A stretch of DNA of 11,551 nucleotides from an uncultured Clostridia bacterium (GTDB lineage Bacteria; Bacillota; Clostridia; Oscillospirales; Acutalibacteraceae), in contig CAMOWP010000045.1 in assembly GCA_946628455.1 (NCBI GenBank), positions 1-11,551 on the forward strand, in the 5' to 3' direction. Shown here in pieces: positions 6,942 to 11,551 of this stretch; within the stretch, counting starts at the first letter, position 1; the number at the start of each line of letters is the position of its first letter. Below the pieces are notes generated by a model. It worked only from the letters and a program-made list of their open reading frames with translations, was not told where the DNA came from and did not search any database. A program made the position numbers and the translations under genes.

Positions 6942-9900
6942 ATGCTGCTTAGAACACTTGAAATGCAGGGATTCAAATCCTTCCCTGACAAAACTGAACT
7001 CAATTTCGGAAAGGGAATAACCGCGGTTGTAGGCCCCAACGGCTCGGGTAAAAGTAATATATCCGACGCCGTCCGCTGGGTGCTCGGTGAAACGAGTATG
7101 AAATCGCTTCGCGGCTCAAAAACCGAGGACGTAATTTTCGGCGGAACCTCAACGAGAAAGCCGCTCGGCTTCGCGCAGGTTGTCCTTACTCTTGATAACT
7201 CCGACGGCACCCTTAAGGATAAGGGCGAGGTCGTAACCGTTTCCCGCCGCTATTACCGCTCGGGCGAAAGCGAGTATAAAATCGACGGCGAGCAGGTAAG
7301 GCGCAGAGATATTCACGAGCTGTTTATGGATACGGGTCTCGGTGCGGACGGCTACTCTATGGTCGGACAGGGTAAGATTGATTCAATCATTTCAGCGAAG
7401 AATGAGGACAGGCGCGAGCTTTTTGAAGAGGCGGCAGGAATATCCCGCTTCCGTCATAAGAGACGCGATGCGGAGAGAAGGCTTGAGCAGGCGCAGGAAA
7501 ACTTAATCAGGCTTCTTGATATTTTGGGCGAGCTTGAAAACAGAGTGGGTCCGCTTAAAAAGCAGAGCGAAAAGGCAAAGGTTTTCCTTGAGCTTTCCGA
7601 AGAAAAGAAAACGCTTGAAATCGGCGTATGGCTTTCAAAAATTAACCGCTTCACCTCCGATTTACGCGAGCAGGAGCATAAGCTTGAGGCGGCAGAAGCC
7701 TCTTATGAAATCTGCGAAAATGAGATTGAGCAGCTTGAAAATGAAATTGCAGAGGTTACGCAGAGCGTTGCCGAATCAAATATAAAGATTGAAGAGCTCA
7801 GGCAGACCCAGATGGGCTATGACGAGGAGGCTCTTAAAAAGCAGAGCGAAGCTGAGGTGCTTGAAGCTCAGCTCGGTCATAAAAAGGAGACCATCGAAAG
7901 GCTCAGAAACGATATTGCCGAGTCTGACGGCGAGGGAGCTACTATTGACGAGCAGATTGCCGAAAGACATGCTTTCATTGCAGAGAACGAGGAGAGGCTT
8001 GAAAACAAGAAAAGCGAGCTTCAGGGCGTTCTTGACGAGCTTGAAACAGTCCGCGCTGACGATGAAGAGAACACAAAGAAAAACCTTGATTTAACGCGCA
8101 GGCTCTCCGAGCTCACAATGCAGCTTTCAGAGTGCAAAATCAAGGCTTCACAGGCGCTTTCATCAATTGAAGAAATCAAATCCCGCCAGGGCACGCTTGA
8201 CGAGTCCATAGAAAACGCGGATAAAGATATTGCCGTAATCAACGCTCAGAAGGTTGAAAGCGATGAAAACATTGCGTTTATCAAGGCGAGAATCGCTGAA
8301 TACGATAACTCAATGGACGGCTACCGCCTCAAGTTAAGAAGCAAAACCGAAAGAGCAGAAAAGGCTAAGGACGAGGTTGAAAGGCTTGAAAGAGAAGCCT
8401 CAGAAAAGCGCTCAAGAGCTAAAATGCTTTCAGACCTTGAAAAGAATATGGAGGGCTTCTCGGGCGCAGTTAAGGCTGTAATGAAGCAGTCCGAGGCGAG
8501 AGCGCTTTCAGGCATTCACGGAACGCTTTCAAAGCTCATCAGCGTTGATAACGAATATTCAACCGCCGTTGAGGTTGCGCTCGGCGCGGCAATGCAGTTT
8601 ATTATCGTAGGAACCGAGAGCGACGGTAAGCGCGCAATAAATTTCCTTAAGAACAATAAGCAGGGCAGGGCAACATTCCTTCCGCTTACCGCAATCAAGC
8701 CGAGGAGCATAAGGGAGAACGACCTTGACGATAATTTCGGCTTCGTTGACATCGCCTCAAATCTTGTAGAGTGCGAGGATACATACAGAAGCGTTGTTGA
8801 AAATCTTCTCGGTAACGTAATAATTGCCGAGGATATGGACTGCGCTATCGGCATTGCAAAAAGATATTCAAACAGATATAAAATAGTAACGCTTGACGGC
8901 CAGGTTATTAACCCGGGCGGCTCGATGACGGGCGGCTCACTTTCAAGAAATTCGGGAATTCTTTCCCGTGCAAATCTTATTGAGGAGCTCAACGCCGAGG
9001 CGGACAAGCTTGAGGCTGAGCTTGAAGAGGCTAAGGCTGAATACAAGACTGCGCTTGAGGAAGCTAACAAGGCTACCTCAGACGTTCAGGGAGCCGACGC
9101 TGACCTCAGAAATGCAAACGAGGAGCTTATCCGCGCAGAGGGCGACGGCAAGCTTATAAACGATAAGCTTTCGCTTCTCAACGAGCAGAAGCTCGGAATG
9201 ATAAGTGAAAAGGAAAATTCCAACGGAAGAATTCTTCTTTTCACCGAGGCGCAGAAGAAAGCAACAGCCGAGGCTGACGAAATTCAGGCTAAGATTGACG
9301 CCGCTGAGGCTGAAATCAACGCTCTTACCGAGGGCGCTGACGAGCTTACACAGCTCAGGGAGCAGATAAGAAAAAGAAGCGAGGAAATCAATATTGACCT
9401 TGCAAAAATCGCCGCTGATACGGAGGCTGCTAAGCGTTCAATTGAAGAGCTTGAGCTCAGGCAGAGCACACAGTCCGACAGAGTGCGCTCCATCAATGAC
9501 GAGATTAAGGAGATTGAAGCCGATTGCGAAAAGCTTGTCGCTTCAATCAGTGAAACTAAGGCTGAGTCTGACGAGTTCAGAAGCAAGTCAGCCGCAACAA
9601 ACGAGAGTGTTCAGGCTTTAATTGAGGTAAGAAATCAGCTTGAAAAGAGCGTTAATGAGATGAACGCCGCTGAGAAGGAAAAAACCAAGGACAGAGAAAA
9701 GCTTTCCGCAGAGCTTGTAAGGCTTGAGGAGCGCAAGAACAATATGCAGCGCGAGTTCGATAACCTTAACGATATGCTCTTTGAGCAGTATGAGCTCACC
9801 AAGGCTCAGGCTGAGGAGCTCGGAATCGTTATTGAGGATATGGCTGAGGCTAAGAGACGCCTTAACGAAATCAAGGCTTCAATCAAAAAGCTTGGCTCAA

Positions 9901-10511
9901 TTAACGTCGGCGCAATTGAAGAATACGCCGAGGTTTCAGAAAGATACGAATTCCTCAAGGAGCAGATTGGCGACGTAGAGGAATCAAAGAAGGAGCTCGA
10001 GAGCATTATTTCAGACCTCACGGTTTCGATGAGCGAAAAATTCCTGACTCAGTTTAATAAAATCAACGAGCAGTTTAAAACCTGCTTCTCCGATTTCTTC
10101 GGCGGCGGCAAGGGCGAGATTATTCTTGAAAATCCGGATGATTGCCTTGAAAGCCCGATTGAAATCAAAATTCAGCCGCCGGGAAAATCAGTTCAGAACA
10201 TCAACCTGTTCTCAGGCGGTGAAAAATCGCTTGCTGCTATGGCGCTACTGTTCAGCGTGCTTAAGGTAACTCCTTCGCCGTTTTGTATTTACGACGAGGT
10301 TGAGGCGGCGCTTGACGACGTTAACGTTGAGCGTTTCGCAAAGTATATGCGAAAGATGACTGATAAAACTCAGTTCATTTCAATCACTCACCGCCGTGGA
10401 ACGATGGAGGAAGCTGATATCCTTTACGGCGTAACAATGCAGGAAAAGGGCGTTTCAAAGCTTCTTGAGCTCCAGAGCGCTGAGCTCGCAGAGCAGATGG
10501 GACTTGAATAA
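6942..10511 (+). CDS. smc: Chromosome segregation ATPase SMC
   Basis: SMC forms an ATP-driven ring with ScpA and ScpB that extrudes DNA loops and aligns sister chromosomes; neither partner gene is in the window. The 1189 residues follow the full layout: N-terminal head with Walker A GPNGSGKS (31-38) and the LRGSKTEDVIFGG segment, a long coiled coil (about 170-500) rich in Glu, Lys and Leu, a hinge (about 515-670) ending in GGSMTGGS (659-666), a returning coiled coil (about 675-1020), and the C-terminal head. There the ABC signature is LFSGGEKS (S1091-K1095 core), Walker B is CIYDEVEAALDD with D1118 and the catalytic E1119, and the switch histidine lies in SITHRRGTM. Length is that of Bacillus-type SMC (~1186). 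All ATPase residues are present. The start lies two bases after the previous stop, with a weak GAGAAG site at 6930-6935. Confidence 0.98.
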   Translation: MLLRTLEMQGFKSFPDKTELNFGKGITAVVGPNGSGKSNISDAVRWVLGETSMKSLRGSKTEDVIFGGTSTRKPLGFAQVVLTLDNSDGTLKDKGEVVTVSRRYYRSGESEYKIDGEQVRRRDIHELFMDTGLGADGYSMVGQGKIDSIISAKNEDRRELFEEAAGISRFRHKRRDAERRLEQAQENLIRLLDILGELENRVGPLKKQSEKAKVFLELSEEKKTLEIGVWLSKINRFTSDLREQEHKLEAAEASYEICENEIEQLENEIAEVTQSVAESNIKIEELRQTQMGYDEEALKKQSEAEVLEAQLGHKKETIERLRNDIAESDGEGATIDEQIAERHAFIAENEERLENKKSELQGVLDELETVRADDEENTKKNLDLTRRLSELTMQLSECKIKASQALSSIEEIKSRQGTLDESIENADKDIAVINAQKVESDENIAFIKARIAEYDNSMDGYRLKLRSKTERAEKAKDEVERLEREASEKRSRAKMLSDLEKNMEGFSGAVKAVMKQSEARALSGIHGTLSKLISVDNEYSTAVEVALGAAMQFIIVGTESDGKRAINFLKNNKQGRATFLPLTAIKPRSIRENDLDDNFGFVDIASNLVECEDTYRSVVENLLGNVIIAEDMDCAIGIAKRYSNRYKIVTLDGQVINPGGSMTGGSLSRNSGILSRANLIEELNAEADKLEAELEEAKAEYKTALEEANKATSDVQGADADLRNANEELIRAEGDGKLINDKLSLLNEQKLGMISEKENSNGRILLFTEAQKKATAEADEIQAKIDAAEAEINALTEGADELTQLREQIRKRSEEINIDLAKIAADTEAAKRSIEELELRQSTQSDRVRSINDEIKEIEADCEKLVASISETKAESDEFRSKSAATNESVQALIEVRNQLEKSVNEMNAAEKEKTKDREKLSAELVRLEERKNNMQREFDNLNDMLFEQYELTKAQAEELGIVIEDMAEAKRRLNEIKASIKKLGSINVGAIEEYAEVSERYEFLKEQIGDVEESKKELESIISDLTVSMSEKFLTQFNKINEQFKTCFSDFFGGGKGEIILENPDDCLESPIEIKIQPPGKSVQNINLFSGGEKSLAAMALLFSVLKVTPSPFCIYDEVEAALDDVNVERFAKYMRKMTDKTQFISITHRRGTMEEADILYGVTMQEKGVSKLLELQSAELAEQMGLE

Positions 10512-10517
10512 ACTAAT

Positions 10518-10524
10518 AAGGGAG
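10518..10524 (+). promoter_or_regulatory. Ribosome binding site of ftsY
   Basis: AAGGGAG, the strongest Shine-Dalgarno-like site in the window, lies five bases before the ATG at 10530 within the 18-bp gap after smc. It suggests that ftsY is translated independently of smc rather than only by coupling. Confidence 0.65.
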
Positions 10525-10529
10525 ACAAA

Positions 10530-11498
10530 ATGGGACTTTTTGATAAATTCAGAAAAGGATTAAAGAAAACGCGCGACGAGGGTATCACCGCGCAGATGGA
10601 CGAGGTTATCGAAACCTATGACGAAATCTGCGACGAGCTCTTTGACGAGCTTGAGGAGATACTCATTATGGGCGACGTAGGTATGCCTACTGCCGAGAGA
10701 GTTATCAGGGACCTCAAGGCAAAAATTGAAAACGACGGTATAACCTCAGTTAGCGAGGTCAGGGAAACAATGAAGGATATTGTTTCGGGTATCGTATGGG
10801 GCGGCTCCTATCTTAAAATCAGAACGAAGCCGTCAATCATCCTCGTTATCGGAGTTAACGGAGTTGGCAAAACAACAACTATCGGAAAGCTTGCGCTCCG
10901 CCTTGAAAATATGGGGCGCAAGGTTATACTCGGTGCTGCCGATACCTTCCGTGCCGCTGCCATCGAGCAGCTTCAGGTGTGGGCGGACAGAGCAAACGTT
11001 CCGCTCATCAAGCACTCTGAGGGAAGCGACCCTGCAGCAGTTGTTTACGATACAATCCAGGCTGGCAAGGCAAGAGGCTCAGATGTTATAATCATTGACA
11101 CCGCGGGCAGGCTCCATAATAAAAAGAATCTAATGGACGAGCTTAACAAAATCAGCAGGGTTATTGACAGAGAGCTGCCTGACGCTTCAAGGGAAACGCT
11201 TCTCGTTCTTGACGCAACAACAGGTCAGAACGCTGTTAATCAGGCAAAGGATTTCAAGGAAGCCGCAGGAATTACGGGCATTATCCTCACTAAGCTTGAC
11301 GGTACGGCGCGCGGCGGCGTTGTTCTTGCAATCAACAACGAGCTTGACGTTCCTGTTAAGTTCGTGGGAGTAGGCGAGCAGATTGACGACCTTCAGCCGT
11401 TTGACGCTGACGCCTTCGCTTCCGCTTTGTTTGACCTTAAGCCAAGCCACGATGAGGACGAAAGCATAGCAGATTTTATTACAGGAATAGATGAATAA
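10530..11498 (+). CDS. ftsY: Signal recognition particle receptor FtsY
   Basis: FtsY docks ribosome-SRP complexes at the inner face of the membrane and, with Ffh, hydrolyses GTP to hand nascent proteins to SecYEG. The 322 residues are almost only the NG core. An amphipathic basic start (MGLFDKFRKGLKKT) probably binds the membrane in place of the long acidic A domain of the E. coli protein. The N domain covers about 15-95. The G domain has G1 GVNGVGKTT (108-116), DTFRAAAIEQL, DTAGR (190-194), LDATTGQNA, the guanine-specificity motif TKLDG (254-258) and GVGEQIDDLQPFD near the end. The DTFRAA and TKLDGTARGG motifs mark the SRP GTPase family. Ffh is excluded because there is no methionine-rich M domain and because of the GVGE..DDL.PFD ending with smc as neighbour. 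In Bacillus ffh follows nearby; here the next gene is an rdgB-like one. Confidence 0.98.
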   Translation: MGLFDKFRKGLKKTRDEGITAQMDEVIETYDEICDELFDELEEILIMGDVGMPTAERVIRDLKAKIENDGITSVSEVRETMKDIVSGIVWGGSYLKIRTKPSIILVIGVNGVGKTTTIGKLALRLENMGRKVILGAADTFRAAAIEQLQVWADRANVPLIKHSEGSDPAAVVYDTIQAGKARGSDVIIIDTAGRLHNKKNLMDELNKISRVIDRELPDASRETLLVLDATTGQNAVNQAKDFKEAAGITGIILTKLDGTARGGVVLAINNELDVPVKFVGVGEQIDDLQPFDADAFASALFDLKPSHDEDESIADFITGIDE

Positions 11499-11551
11499 TG
11501 GATTTTATACTTGCATCAAATAATAAGAAAAAGCTTGCGGAGATGCAGAGA
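11498..11551 (+). CDS. rdgB: RdgB/HAM1-type non-canonical purine NTP pyrophosphatase, N-terminal fragment cut by the window end
   Basis: Only the first 18 codons are visible, reading MDFILASNNKKKLAEMQR. The pattern of a short beta strand followed by A(S/T)NNxxK and a charged helix is the hallmark start of the Ham1/RdgB family, where the SNNxxK region binds the nucleotide phosphates. Family members hydrolyse dITP, XTP and related deaminated purine nucleotides to the monophosphate, keeping them out of DNA and RNA. The start overlaps the ftsY stop by one base (TAATG at 11496-11500), with AGGA at 11483-11486 as a possible ribosome binding site. The name rests on 18 residues and gene context only. 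Confidence 0.75.
   Translation, partial: MDFILASNNKKKLAEMQR

Larger units (their letters stand above)
1..11551 (+). other. Single long co-directional operon (inferred)
   Basis: All coding features share the + strand. The four non-overlapping gaps are 34, 1, 2 and 18 bp, and the other four junctions overlap by 1, 17, 4 and 1 bp. I found no terminator hairpin with a T tract and no convincing promoter in any gap. Internal promoters hidden within coding sequence cannot be excluded, particularly before topA. There is no gene-free stretch longer than 34 bp. Confidence 0.65.

Noticed and set aside
8516..9070. A 184-codon open frame on the minus strand within smc
   Set aside because: It is rich in Ser, Leu and Ala as expected from the complement of Glu/Lys/Leu-rich coiled-coil codons, matches no family I recognise, and lies opposite the conserved SMC hinge.
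9000..9330. Repeated GAGGCTGA/GAGGCTAA-like units suggesting a DNA repeat
   Set aside because: They are irregular and encode Glu-Ala/Leu-rich heptads of the SMC coiled coil, so protein structure explains them.
10512..10529. A terminator between smc and ftsY
   Set aside because: The gap is only 18 bp, has no inverted repeat or T tract, and is taken up by the ftsY ribosome binding site.

Overview
This window is a dense block of housekeeping genes from a bacterial chromosome, most likely a member of the Clostridia (Bacillota), with a Ruminococcaceae/Oscillospiraceae-like relative as my best but weaker guess. The reasons are the gene order dprA-topA-trmFO, which is characteristic of Firmicutes; the folate/FAD-dependent TrmFO; the order rnc - ELP3-like radical SAM gene - smc - ftsY, which I associate with Clostridia; and a moderate GC content (high 40s percent by eye). 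I see no transposase, integrase, phage gene, toxin-antitoxin pair, CRISPR array, tRNA or rRNA gene, or direct sign of horizontal transfer.

All eight genes lie on the + strand. In order they are: a TrmH/SpoU-family RNA 2'-O-methyltransferase (5' end outside the window), dprA, topA, trmFO, rnc, an ELP3-like radical SAM gene, smc, ftsY, and the first 18 codons of an RdgB/HAM1-type nucleotide pyrophosphatase; counting that last fragment there are nine coding features. The gaps are 34, 1, 2 and 18 bp, and the other four junctions overlap by 1, 17, 4 and 1 bp. Only about 55 bp of the window is non-coding, and I found no convincing promoter or terminator. The block therefore reads as one long, translationally coupled operon that continues past both ends of the window.

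The genes fall into two interleaved themes. DNA and chromosome maintenance is represented by DprA (single-strand DNA handling and RecA loading), topoisomerase I (relaxation of negative supercoils), SMC (chromosome compaction and segregation) and RdgB (removal of damaged purine nucleotides). RNA modification, processing and protein export is represented by the SpoU-family methyltransferase, TrmFO (m5U54 in tRNA), RNase III, the radical SAM protein and FtsY (the SRP receptor). All intact genes keep their key catalytic residues and have family-typical length; none is frameshifted or truncated except by the window edges.

I do not see a previously undescribed system. The points most worth a second look are the radical SAM protein of unknown substrate, which lacks the acetyltransferase half of ELP3, and the direct trmFO-rnc joint, which joins two gene neighbourhoods that are usually separate.
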